This document shows, one piece after another, positions 24,738 through 33,120 of a stretch of 64,000 nucleotides of DNA (its first letter is position 1; each line of letters opens with the position of its first letter). The DNA comes from an uncultured Clostridia bacterium (lineage in GTDB: Bacteria > Bacillota > Clostridia > Oscillospirales > Acutalibacteraceae). A model generated the notes under the pieces. It saw nothing but the letters and a program-made list of their open reading frames with translations, was not told the DNA's origin and ran no database searches. Location: contig CALAUI010000018.1 of the NCBI GenBank assembly GCA_937892115.1, forward strand, positions 8,285-72,284. Direction: 5' to 3'. A program made the translations under genes and the position numbers.

Positions 24738-24824
24738 AAGTAATAGTAAGTCCGTCAAAATACATTCTTCGTTCAGAATAATAACGACAATCCCCGTATC
24801 CCAGGATGCGGTGATTTATCTTTG

Positions 24825-24853
24825 TTGACTGTAATGTCTTTTTCTGTTAAAAT
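24825..24853 (+). promoter_or_regulatory. Sigma-A promoter of the RsmH-family gene
   Basis: TTGACT (24825-24830), 17 bases, TAAAAT (24848-24853), with TGT just before the -10 (extended -10). Confidence 0.85.
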
Positions 24854-24889
24854 TACAGGCGAAAATCCATACCGAAGCAAGGTGTAACA

Positions 24890-25963
24890 ATGGACGAAGA
24901 AATAAAAAAGGGAAACACCGTCGAAACGGAACAGCCCGTACACAAGCGCAGGGTCAGATACAGCGGTACTCATCCGAAAAAATACGAAGAGAAATACAAG
25001 GAGCTCAATCCCGAAAAATATGCGGGAGATGTGGAGAAGATTATTCAGAGCGGTAAAACTCCCGCGGGTATGCACATTCCCATTATGGTGAACGAGATAC
25101 TTGATTTTCTTGATATTCAGCCGGGGCAAATCGGTTACGATGCTACCCTCGGCTACGGCGGTCACACCTCAAAAATGCTGGAAAAGCTTCAGGGAAGCGG
25201 CCATCTCTACGCAACGGACGTAGACCCGATTGAATCCGTAAAGACGGAAAAGCGGCTTCGTGAAGCGGGCTACGGCGAGGATATATTCACGGTCAAGAGG
25301 ATAAACTTCCGCAATATTGACACGGTTGCCGATGAAGAATTTGATTTTGTGCTGGCTGACTTAGGCGTTTCCTCCATGCAGATTGACAATCCCGAAAGGG
25401 GCTTTACGTTCAAATACGACGGCCCTCTTGATTTACGGCTTGACCCCACAAAGGGCGAAACCGCGGCACAGCGTCTTAAGCAGTTGAGCTATGCGGAAAT
25501 GGTCGGTATGCTTGAAGAAAATTCAGACGAGCCATACGCCCGTCAGATTGCCGCAGCAATTATGAGAGCATACAAAAGCGGAAAGCCCGTTGAGACCACA
25601 AAACAGCTTTATGAGATAATAGAAAATGCCCTTTCATTCCTTCCGAAAAAGGAGAGAAAGGACACGGTCAAAAAATCAAGTCAGCGCGTTTTCCAGGCAC
25701 TGCGAATTGACATTAACTCCGAATTTGAGGTGCTGTACGAATTCCTTGAAAAGTTACCCGATGCCGTAAAAAGCGGCGGCAGAATTGCCATACTCACCTT
25801 CCATTCGGGAGAGGACAGACTTGTCAAAAAGGCATTCAAGGAAGGTCTGAAGGAAGGCATATATTCCGATGCGGCAAGGGACGTTATCCGTCCCTCTGCA
25901 GAGGAATGTTATAACAACCCCAGAAGCAAAAGCACTAAAATGCGATGGGCGATAGTTAAGTGA
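24890..25963 (+). CDS. rsmH: RsmH-family 16S rRNA (cytosine-N4) methyltransferase
   Basis: 357 residues. From residue 61 it follows RsmH closely: HIPIMVNEILDFL, the SAM-binding YDATLGYGGHTSKML (83-97), DFVLADLGVSSMQIDNPERG, the helical insert, IDINSEF and TFHSGEDRLVK, ending NPRSKSTKMRWA. RsmH methylates C1402 of 16S rRNA. An extra N-terminal stretch of about 60 mostly charged residues is not part of the usual enzyme, and the gene is outside a dcw cell-division cluster, so it may be a second, divergent RsmH. AAGGTG precedes the ATG. Single-gene unit between the restriction island and the convergent aro operon. Confidence 0.88.
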   Translation: MDEEIKKGNTVETEQPVHKRRVRYSGTHPKKYEEKYKELNPEKYAGDVEKIIQSGKTPAGMHIPIMVNEILDFLDIQPGQIGYDATLGYGGHTSKMLEKLQGSGHLYATDVDPIESVKTEKRLREAGYGEDIFTVKRINFRNIDTVADEEFDFVLADLGVSSMQIDNPERGFTFKYDGPLDLRLDPTKGETAAQRLKQLSYAEMVGMLEENSDEPYARQIAAAIMRAYKSGKPVETTKQLYEIIENALSFLPKKERKDTVKKSSQRVFQALRIDINSEFEVLYEFLEKLPDAVKSGGRIAILTFHSGEDRLVKKAFKEGLKEGIYSDAARDVIRPSAEECYNNPRSKSTKMRWAIVK

Positions 25964-25985
25964 CATTGACATATACGATATGAAC

Positions 25986-26017
25986 AAAAACGGGCACTCC
26001 TCAGAGTACCCGTTTTT
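25986..26017. terminator. Bidirectional terminator between rsmH and the aro operon
   Basis: AAAAACGGG/CCCGTTTTT (25986-25994 with 26009-26017), an inner C-A mismatch, then ACTC/GAGT around a CTCA loop. T-runs are present on both strands. Confidence 0.92.
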
Positions 26018-26018
26018 C

Positions 26019-27047
26019 TTATAATCTGTCCGCAAGGGACAAAATCAGTTTTTCCGTCTTATCCCATCCGAGGCAGGGATCGGTGATGGATTTGCCGTAG
26101 ACCGTTCCGTCAACGCTCTGACAGCCGTCCTCAATATAGCTTTCAATCATAAAGCCCTTGACGAATTTATTGATTTCTCCGTCGGATTTGCAGGACGAAA
26201 TCACATTTTCGACTATGTCAATCTGTCTGTCGGCATTCTTGCCGGAATTGGCGTGGTTGGCGTCGACGATTACCGAGGGATTATTCAGTCCCGATTCGCC
26301 GTAAAGTCCGAGCAGCTTTTCAAGGTCGGCTTTTTCATAATTCGAATGACTTTTTCCTTCAAGGTCAACGAAGCCGCGCAGAATCGCGTGAGCAAAGGGA
26401 TTGCCCTTACTTCTGACCTCCCAGCCCCTGTAAATGAAGGTATGACCGCTCTGGGCTGTATGGATTGCATTCATCATTATTCCCATATCTCCCGACGTGG
26501 GATTTTTCATTCCAACGGGAGCATTCAGACCGCTTGAGGTCAGGCGGTGCTGTTGATTTTCAACAGACCTTGCGCCAACCGCGACGTATGAAAGCAGATC
26601 ATTCAGATATCTGATATTTTCGGGATAAAGCATTTCGTCTGCACTGCCGAAGCCGTATTCCGTCAGCACTCTCATATGAAGCTTGCGTATGGCGATAACG
26701 CCCTTGATAAGGTCGGGCTTTTCTCCCGGGTCGGGGTAATGAAGCATACCCTTATAACCGTTTCCCGTGGTACGCGGTTTGCTTGTATATACACGGGGAA
26801 TAATCAGGATTTTATCTTTGACCTGCTCCTGAATATCCCTGAGCCGTGAAACGTAATCAAGGACGGAATCCTCTCTGTCTGCCGAGCAGGGACCCGCAAT
26901 AAGCAGTTTCCGGCTGTCTTCTCCGGAAAAAATGCTTTTGATTTCTTCGTCCCGTGATATTTTTATTTCAGCCGCTTCATCCGAAACAGGATACTGTTCT
27001 TTTATTTCCTTCGGTATCGGCAGCTTGCCGATAAATTCCATATTCAT
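26019..27047 (-). CDS. aroF: 3-deoxy-7-phosphoheptulonate synthase (type I, AroFGH class)
   Basis: Condenses PEP with erythrose 4-phosphate, the entry step of the shikimate pathway. 342 residues of the AroG-like class: LLIAGPCSADRED, IPRVYTSKPRTTGNGYKG, GARSVENQQHR, SGLNAPVGMKNPTSGD, VIVDANHANSGKN and GFMIESYIEDGCQ are all present. No regulatory ACT or chorismate mutase domain is fused to it here. Last gene of the minus-strand aro operon, 12 bases after aroA, with the shared terminator just beyond. The paralogue letter (F, G or H) is arbitrary in Firmicutes. Confidence 0.95.
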   Translation of the reverse strand: MNMEFIGKLPIPKEIKEQYPVSDEAAEIKISRDEEIKSIFSGEDSRKLLIAGPCSADREDSVLDYVSRLRDIQEQVKDKILIIPRVYTSKPRTTGNGYKGMLHYPDPGEKPDLIKGVIAIRKLHMRVLTEYGFGSADEMLYPENIRYLNDLLSYVAVGARSVENQQHRLTSSGLNAPVGMKNPTSGDMGIMMNAIHTAQSGHTFIYRGWEVRSKGNPFAHAILRGFVDLEGKSHSNYEKADLEKLLGLYGESGLNNPSVIVDANHANSGKNADRQIDIVENVISSCKSDGEINKFVKGFMIESYIEDGCQSVDGTVYGKSITDPCLGWDKTEKLILSLADRL

Positions 27048-27059
27048 ATTCTTCTCCTG

Positions 27060-28268
27060 TCAAGTGAGAATTTCCGTATTTATTCCGAGTTCCGTCAGCT
27101 TTTCAAAGAAATCGGGAAAGCTTTTTGATACCGTTTCGGCGTTTCTTATTTCGCCTCCGGTAACACTGCATATAAGCGCCGCCGCCATTACTATACGGTG
27201 GTCATTGTGACCGTCAAAGGGCTCCGCGGGAGCGTGAAGCCTGCAGGATGATACCTCTGCTGAGCCGTTATCCGCCTTCAGCAGAACGCCCACCTTGGCA
27301 AGCTCGTCTGCCATGGCTTTTATCCTGTCACTTTCCTTTATTCTCAGCCGCGTTACTCCCGTAAATCTGCCGCCTTTATTCAGTGCCGCAACAGCAAAAA
27401 GAATGGGGCCCAGATCGGGGCAGCCGCTTATATCAACGGTTTTGTTTCCGTTTTTTACCTTATCAAAAAGAAAGGGATAAACGCTGTCCGGCTGAGGATA
27501 TTCATTATCCGGATTGGTGATTTTGACCCTTCCGCCCACGGTATTGAATGCCTCAAGGTAAGCCGCCGAGGAGCTGTCACCCTTTACCCTCAGAAATACG
27601 GGATTATATTTAATATTACCTTTTACGGTAAAATCGTTTTCGTTCCTTTCAATCTCCGCCCCGAAGCGGGAAAGCACATTAACCGTCATATCGGTATAGA
27701 AAGCACTTTCAAAGGGCGGTGTCACTCTGACGGTACTGTCCCCCGACAGCAGAGGCAAGGTCATCAGCAGTCCGCTTATGAACTGACTGCTTATATTGCC
27801 CGGTACCGAAAATTCACCGCATTCAAGAGGTCCCTTAACCGTAAGCGATTTGCCCTCTCTGATAAACGTCAGCCCTTTTTCCCTGCAGACATTCTCATAG
27901 ACATCAAGAGGTCTTGTGCTGAGAGAATCACCGGTTTCAAGCCGGAATTCCCTGCCCGAAGCAAGCAGGACGGGAATGAGAAATCTCAGCGTTGAGCCGC
28001 TGTCACCGCAGTTGAGGGTTTCTTTATTATTCAGTTCCCCGATTTTAATTCCTCTGACAAGGGCATTGCCGTTTTCAATACGGATTGTCGCCCCCATGTC
28101 TTTAAGACATCTGACCGTCGCCTTTACGTCGTCACTTTCACCGATATTTTCAATCACGCTTTCTCCGTCTGAAAGTGAAGCGCAGATAAGCATACGGTGA
28201 GCAAGACTTTTTGAAGGCGGTGCTTCCACCCTGCCGTTTGCCGAAGAAGGTTTGATTTTAACCGTCAT
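27060..28268 (-). CDS. aroA: 3-phosphoshikimate 1-carboxyvinyltransferase (EPSP synthase)
   Basis: Transfers enolpyruvyl from PEP to shikimate 3-phosphate. 402 residues, slightly shorter than most. Motifs: PPSKSLAHRMLI with K20-S21, NCGDSGSTLRFLIP, SSAAYLEAF, the RLRIKESDRIKAMADEL block and DGHNDHRIVMAAAL. The ATG overlaps the aroQ stop by four bases and the next gene follows after 12, so it is translated within the operon. Confidence 0.96.
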   Translation of the reverse strand: MTVKIKPSSANGRVEAPPSKSLAHRMLICASLSDGESVIENIGESDDVKATVRCLKDMGATIRIENGNALVRGIKIGELNNKETLNCGDSGSTLRFLIPVLLASGREFRLETGDSLSTRPLDVYENVCREKGLTFIREGKSLTVKGPLECGEFSVPGNISSQFISGLLMTLPLLSGDSTVRVTPPFESAFYTDMTVNVLSRFGAEIERNENDFTVKGNIKYNPVFLRVKGDSSSAAYLEAFNTVGGRVKITNPDNEYPQPDSVYPFLFDKVKNGNKTVDISGCPDLGPILFAVAALNKGGRFTGVTRLRIKESDRIKAMADELAKVGVLLKADNGSAEVSSCRLHAPAEPFDGHNDHRIVMAAALICSVTGGEIRNAETVSKSFPDFFEKLTELGINTEILT

Positions 28269-28708
28269 CTGTTTTCCTCAATATAATCAATAAGCTTATC
28301 TATTGCCTCGTTATAGCCCTCAAATCCTTTGCCCGATACAGTACATACGCAGGCATCCCTGACAAAGCTGATTTTCCTGTAATCCTCCCTGCCGTTTACA
28401 TCTGAAATATGCACCTCTGCGGCAGGCAGATTTACCCCTTTGAGAGCATCGCCGATGGCAACGCTTGTATGGGTATAGCCGCCCGGATTGATTACGACAG
28501 CATCAAAGTGAGAGAAATACGCTTCATGGATTTTGTCAATAATATCTCCCTCGTGATTTGACTGATAAAATTCGGGTGTGATTCCTCTTTTTTCGCAGTG
28601 AAGCCCTATCATTTCAATTAAATCGGCGTAAGTTTTATTGCCGTAGATTTCGGGCTCGCGGATTCCCAGCAAATTGAGATTGGGACCGTTTATTATCATG
28701 AATTTCAT
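28265..28708 (-). CDS. aroQ: 3-dehydroquinate dehydratase, type II
   Basis: Dehydrates 3-dehydroquinate to 3-dehydroshikimate. 147 residues, the typical size of the type II dodecameric enzyme. IINGPNLNLLG, Y22 in EPEIYG, SNHEGDIID, VINPGGYTHTSVA and EVHISDVNGREDYRK are the family blocks. Four-base overlaps join it to aroEK upstream and aroA downstream. Confidence 0.96.
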   Translation of the reverse strand: MKFMIINGPNLNLLGIREPEIYGNKTYADLIEMIGLHCEKRGITPEFYQSNHEGDIIDKIHEAYFSHFDAVVINPGGYTHTSVAIGDALKGVNLPAAEVHISDVNGREDYRKISFVRDACVCTVSGKGFEGYNEAIDKLIDYIEENR

Positions 28709-29955
28709 AATTGCAGTTCCTTTATTATACTGTCTGCGGTTTCTTCAAAGGATTCAACCTCAAAGATTCTGTCGCAGGTTTCTCTGTATATATCATATCT
28801 TTCGGCATAGAGCCGTGACAGAGCATTTGCATCCGAAGAAAGCGGTCTTGTGCCGTCCGCTTTCAGCTCGTCAACGGGTCTGTCAAGCAGGCAGATTATA
28901 CCGTTTGATTTCAACAGACAGACATTTTCGCCCCTCAGTATACTTCCTCCGCCCGTTGCGATAACGAGCCCTTTCCGTGAGGAAAGCCGACGGATGATTT
29001 CGCTCTCTCTGTTTCTGAAATATTCCTCGCCCTCGGCAGAAAAAATCTCTTTTATTTCCCTGCCCTCTTCTTTGACGATAAGCTCATCCGTATCGGCAAA
29101 TTCTCTGCCCGTTTTCTCTGCAATCAGCTTTCCGATGGCGGTTTTCCCCGACGTGGGCATACCCGTAAGCACGATATTTCTTTTGCAGTTGAGGACAGTC
29201 TGATAAACCTTCTCTGCTTTTTCATCGGGAATCTCTTCGCCGATAAAATGCTTTACTGATTCAGCCGCCTGCATAACGAGCATATAGAGACCGCCTGCGG
29301 ACTTAATCTTTTTATTTTCCCCGCTCTGCACAAGCGATGTTCTCAATGGATTGTAAATCGCATCCGCTATACCTTCAAGACACGGAAAGCAATCTGTATC
29401 AACGGGACACTCGTCAAAATCCGCAGGGTACATTCCCACGGGCGTACAATTGATTATCACCTGAGTGTCTTTGTGATTTTTTACCGCTTCTTCGTAGGTG
29501 ATACCTTCATTCTTTCCGCCTCGGCTCACCTTGAAAAAGCATCTTGCATTTCTTCGTCCGCAAACCTCCGCGGCTGTTTTTGATGTGCCGCCCGTACCGA
29601 GAATAAGCACCTTTTTATCTTTTATTTCAATTCCCGTTTTGTCAAGGAGCTTTTCAAGCCCCGCAACGTCCGTATTATAGCCGTAAAGCTTTCCGTCACG
29701 GTTGACAACGGTATTGACCGCTCCTACCCTTCGGGCATCGGAATCAATGAAATCCAGATACTTCATTACCTCCTGCTTGTAGGGAATGGTGACGTTTATG
29801 CCCGAGAAATTTCTTTCTGTAAAAAACGGCTCGAGTTCATCCGGCTCAAGAGGTATCAGCTTATATTCATAATCGGCAAGCAGGGCATGTATGGGAACGG
29901 AATAACTGTGACCGAGCTTTCTGCCGATACAGCCGAATATTCTGTTGTCAGCCAC
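28705..29955 (-). CDS. aroEK: Bifunctional shikimate dehydrogenase/shikimate kinase
   Basis: 416 residues fusing two consecutive steps. Residues about 1-255 are AroE: GCIGRKLGHSYSVPIHA, INVTIPYK with catalytic K60, GAVNTVV, YNTDVAG with D96, and the NADP loop LILGTGGTSKTA. Residues about 258-416 are AroK: P-loop GMPTSGKTAIGK (265-276), ADTDELI, FRNRESEIIRRLS, IATGGGSI and GTRPLS. The junction is a short linker near AEKVYQTVLNCKRN. Fusing the steps would channel shikimate. It lies 12 bases after aroC and overlaps aroQ by four. Confidence 0.94.
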   Translation of the reverse strand: MADNRIFGCIGRKLGHSYSVPIHALLADYEYKLIPLEPDELEPFFTERNFSGINVTIPYKQEVMKYLDFIDSDARRVGAVNTVVNRDGKLYGYNTDVAGLEKLLDKTGIEIKDKKVLILGTGGTSKTAAEVCGRRNARCFFKVSRGGKNEGITYEEAVKNHKDTQVIINCTPVGMYPADFDECPVDTDCFPCLEGIADAIYNPLRTSLVQSGENKKIKSAGGLYMLVMQAAESVKHFIGEEIPDEKAEKVYQTVLNCKRNIVLTGMPTSGKTAIGKLIAEKTGREFADTDELIVKEEGREIKEIFSAEGEEYFRNRESEIIRRLSSRKGLVIATGGGSILRGENVCLLKSNGIICLLDRPVDELKADGTRPLSSDANALSRLYAERYDIYRETCDRIFEVESFEETADSIIKELQL

Positions 29956-29967
29956 AGCTTCTCCTCC

Positions 29968-31056
29968 TTATCTGAAAAAATCTCTGCCGTGCTCCGACAT
30001 AATAATATCGCATAATACCAATGCGGTCACGGCGTTTACCACCGGTGCCGCTCTGTGAATAATTGCAGGGTCGTGTCTGCCGGAAACGGAAATTTCCGTA
30101 TTTTCCATCGTATCGGTATTTACCGTCTGCTGAGTTTTCCCGATTGACGGTGTGGGCTTTACGGCACATCTGAATACAATCGGCATACCGTTTGTAATTC
30201 CGCCGTCTATACCTCCCGCATTATTGGTAATGTGAGTTATTTTTCCGTCCGCAAAAGTAAGAGCGTCGTTATTTTCACTGCCTCTCATACCTGCCGAGGC
30301 AAATCCGCTGCCGAATTCAACGCCCTTGATTGCGGGAATTGAAAACAGAGCGTGAGAAAGCAGACCCTCAACCGTATCAAACCACGGCTCACCGATGCCC
30401 GCCTCCATACCGATGACGGCGGTTTCAAGAATACCGCCTACGGAATCCTTTTCCTCTTTTGCTTTGAGAATTTCCGCTTTCATTTCGCTTGCTTTATTAT
30501 CGCAAAGTGCGGGAAATTCCTTTGCGGAAAGGGAAACGATATCGGCTTTGATATCATCAAATTTTATATCGGCAACACCTGCGCATTCCGAAATATGTGT
30601 ACCGATATAAATTTCCTTGTCTTCAAGCACCTTTTTGCAGATTGCGCCTGCAGCAACCAGCGCAGCCGTTACTCTGCCCGAAAAGTGCCCGCCGCCTCTT
30701 TTATCCTGAAATCCGTTATACTTGCATTCCGCTGTGTAATCGGCGTGCCCGGGTCTGGGAACAGACGAAATGCCGTCGTAATCCTCCGTACGCACGTCAC
30801 CGTTATTTATGACGATACATATCGGAGCGCCCGTGGTAAAGCCGTCCTTTACACCGCTGACGATGCTGAAATCATCATCTTCTCTTCTGGAAGTTGAAAT
30901 ATCGGGTGAGCCCGCTCTCTTTTTCAGTTCCGCCCTGATATAGCCGGTGTCGATATTTATTCCCGACGGCATACCGTCAAGCACCGCGCCGACGCACGGC
31001 CCGTGGCTTTCCCCGAAGAGAGTAATTATTACGTTTGTTCCGAAGCTGTTTTTCAT
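29968..31056 (-). CDS. aroC: Chorismate synthase
   Basis: Converts EPSP to chorismate with reduced FMN. 362 residues. Motifs: SFGTNVIITLFGESHGPCVG at the N-terminus, RPGHADYTAECKY, RGGGHFSGRVTAALVAAGAI, and the C-terminal GRHDPAIIHRAAPVVNAVTA. The start is the ATG at 31056, with AGAGGA (31068-31063) six bases upstream; it lies one base after the stop of the upstream fusion gene. Confidence 0.96.
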   Translation of the reverse strand: MKNSFGTNVIITLFGESHGPCVGAVLDGMPSGINIDTGYIRAELKKRAGSPDISTSRREDDDFSIVSGVKDGFTTGAPICIVINNGDVRTEDYDGISSVPRPGHADYTAECKYNGFQDKRGGGHFSGRVTAALVAAGAICKKVLEDKEIYIGTHISECAGVADIKFDDIKADIVSLSAKEFPALCDNKASEMKAEILKAKEEKDSVGGILETAVIGMEAGIGEPWFDTVEGLLSHALFSIPAIKGVEFGSGFASAGMRGSENNDALTFADGKITHITNNAGGIDGGITNGMPIVFRCAVKPTPSIGKTQQTVNTDTMENTEISVSGRHDPAIIHRAAPVVNAVTALVLCDIIMSEHGRDFFR

Positions 31057-31057
31057 A

Positions 31058-32275
31058 TCATATCCTCTGAAAGTCAATTTCTCTTATTTCACATTCTCCG
31101 ATATGCTCCGACCATACGGCACGGATTATGCCGGAATCCGACTTTTTATCGTGACGGATAAGCTCGCGGAGTTTTTCGTCGGGAATATCGGTTTCGGTGG
31201 GAAGAGAGTATTTTTCAAGAAGAGGAACAAGTCTTTCCCTTACCTCATCGGAACACATCCTGCACATACCGATTGCCACCGCTTCGCCGTGCAGCAGACC
31301 GCCTGCTTTTTCAACGGCGTGGCCGTAGGTATGACCGAAATTCAGTATTCTGCGTATTCCCTTTTCCTTTTCGTCCTTTCTGACAATATTCCATTTCAAC
31401 CGTATGCTTCTCTCAACGATTTCGTCGCGGATAATGTCAAAATCACTCTCTTCAATAAGTTCAAATAAGTTCTTATCAAGTATGACCGCCATTTTGATAA
31501 TCTCCGCCATACCGTTTGATATCTGCCTTTCATCAAGGGTTGACAGCAAAGCGGTATCAACTATCACGCCCTTCGGCTGATTGAAAGCGCCGATTACATT
31601 CTTTACTCCGTTATAGTCAACCGCCGTTTTTCCTCCTATGGACGCATCCGCCTGGGCGAGAAGCGTAGTGGGAACATTATAGAAATCAATACCCCTCATA
31701 TAGCAGGACGCGGCAAATCCCGTCAGATCGGAAACCACACCGCCTCCGACTGCCACACAGCAATCCGAGCGGGTGAAATCATGCTGAAGCATTTTATCCC
31801 AGAGAAGCTTTACGTTTTCAAGGCACTTGCTTTCCTCTCCCCGGTCAACCGTTACCGTAATTGCTTCTCTGCACTGTGAGGCAACGGCTTTTGCATATTC
31901 CTCAGGTACTCCCGAATCGGTGACGACAAGCACCTTACGGTCAAGGTCAAAGATTTCAGATGCTCTGTCAATAAGGTGTGAGCCGATTGAAATACCCGGT
32001 ATTCTGCCGGTAAGCTCATACTGATAATCGCGCGATGCCTTCACGGTTTCTTTCAGAAAATGCTCACAGTAGGGCAGAAGCTCTTTGTCTTTTAGCCCCG
32101 AAAGGTTTTTTTCAATAAGCTGCTTTTCTCTTCCGGAATCGTATATGTCAATGCCGTTTTCCTTTTTATACTCTGCAATTTCTCTGACGGCACCCATACG
32201 GCACTCAAAAAGGGCTGTAAGCTCACCGTCGGTTTCGTCTATTATTTTTCTCGCTTCTTCAAGTCCCGTCGCCAT
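31058..32275 (-). CDS. aroB: Chorismate mutase/3-dehydroquinate synthase fusion
   Basis: 405 residues in two parts. Residues about 1-88 read as an AroQ-class chorismate mutase: ARKIIDETDGELTALFECRM with R26, EIAEYKKENG with the lysine pair, and DSGREKQLIEKN with R49-E50, then the third helix. Residues about 95-405 are dehydroquinate synthase: AVGGGVVSDLTGFAA, NVPTTLLAQADASIGGKTAV, EIIKMAVI, LNFGHTYGHAVE and HGEAVAIGM. The two activities bracket the pathway (second step and the step after chorismate), so this is an unusual pairing and might provide regulation. The start is ATG 32275 with GGAGG at 32285-32281; a frame extension further upstream lacks a site and overlaps the PHP gene. Confidence 0.88.
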   Translation of the reverse strand: MATGLEEARKIIDETDGELTALFECRMGAVREIAEYKKENGIDIYDSGREKQLIEKNLSGLKDKELLPYCEHFLKETVKASRDYQYELTGRIPGISIGSHLIDRASEIFDLDRKVLVVTDSGVPEEYAKAVASQCREAITVTVDRGEESKCLENVKLLWDKMLQHDFTRSDCCVAVGGGVVSDLTGFAASCYMRGIDFYNVPTTLLAQADASIGGKTAVDYNGVKNVIGAFNQPKGVIVDTALLSTLDERQISNGMAEIIKMAVILDKNLFELIEESDFDIIRDEIVERSIRLKWNIVRKDEKEKGIRRILNFGHTYGHAVEKAGGLLHGEAVAIGMCRMCSDEVRERLVPLLEKYSLPTETDIPDEKLRELIRHDKKSDSGIIRAVWSEHIGECEIREIDFQRI

Positions 32276-32285
32276 GGGTACCTCC

Positions 32286-32978
32286 TTATCTGATTTCTCC
32301 GTCAATGATAAGACGGTAATTTCCGCTTCCGATAACCTGCGCCATTTGCGCCGTTTCCCTTATTCTTTCCGTAACCGCGATACCCGCTCTGCCGAAATCG
32401 TCACCGCCGTGGATATCGCTTCCCGATATGAATTTAAGCTCTGAATTTTTGAAATATTCCTCTGCCTGAACGTTATCCGAGGGCAGATTCTGCGCATTGT
32501 AAATTTCTATTGCATCAAAAAATTCTTCTCCGTCAAAAACATCCGGGTCGGGAATATAGTCTCTGTGACGGAAGGGATGAGCCGCGGCAATAATGCCGTT
32601 ATTGGCTCTTACGAAATCCCGCATTTCCGTAAGTGACATGGTAAGAAACGAGGGGGTACTCAGAAACGCCTCCGGCTCAACACCGTAAATCAGCACTTCC
32701 TTACCCTGACGGTATGCTTCCTCAAGACCGAAAAGCACGTCAAAATCCTTACCCTCTGCGTGTTTCTTCGCTTTGAGATAATCATCAACGTATGCACGGA
32801 TAAACTCCACGGGAGGCAGTCCTCTGTCAACACATGAATTACCGTGATAAAAATGGTTGGTAAAAACCATACCGCTGAGTCCCTTTGAAACAGCGGCATC
32901 CACCATTTCCTCTGCCGATGAATAGCCGCAGGCACTGCAGCCGCTTGTATGTGAATGCATCTCGTATTTGTAATACAT
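32286..32978 (-). CDS. PHP-domain metal-dependent phosphoesterase
   Basis: 230 residues of the PHP family: HSHTS motif with H8 and H10, VFTNHFYHG, a central glutamate (FGLEEAY), AAAHPFRHRDY and ISGSDIHGGDD, which together make the multinuclear metal site. Family members hydrolyse phosphate esters (for example histidinol phosphate or nucleotides). It is the first gene after the aro promoter and ends ten bases before the chorismate mutase-aroB gene, so it is presumably co-regulated with aromatic biosynthesis. Substrate not identifiable. Confidence 0.86.
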   Translation of the reverse strand: MYYKYEMHSHTSGCSACGYSSAEEMVDAAVSKGLSGMVFTNHFYHGNSCVDRGLPPVEFIRAYVDDYLKAKKHAEGKDFDVLFGLEEAYRQGKEVLIYGVEPEAFLSTPSFLTMSLTEMRDFVRANNGIIAAAHPFRHRDYIPDPDVFDGEEFFDAIEIYNAQNLPSDNVQAEEYFKNSELKFISGSDIHGGDDFGRAGIAVTERIRETAQMAQVIGSGNYRLIIDGEIR

Positions 32979-33010
32979 ATCCTTACCTCTTGTATGCGGG
33001 TTGATATTTT

Positions 33011-33039
33011 ATTTTAATACAATAAACACATCTTTTCAA
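33011..33039 (-). promoter_or_regulatory. Sigma-A promoter of the aro operon
   Basis: Minus strand TTGAAA (33039-33034), 17 bases, TAAAAT (33016-33011). Back to back with the promoter of the two-component system. Confidence 0.82.
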
Positions 33040-33057
33040 TAATATGCAAATAAAAAG

Positions 33058-33086
33058 TTGAAAGCTTGTAAAATTTGGGGTAAAAT
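33058..33086 (+). promoter_or_regulatory. Sigma-A promoter of the two-component system
   Basis: TTGAAA (33058-33063), 17 bases, TAAAAT (33081-33086). Confidence 0.85.
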
Positions 33087-33120
33087 AGAAGCATAAGTAA
33101 ACGCAAAGGAGAGAGCAATA

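Noticed and set aside
30352..30897. 181-codon plus-strand frame
   Set aside because: Antisense to aroC.
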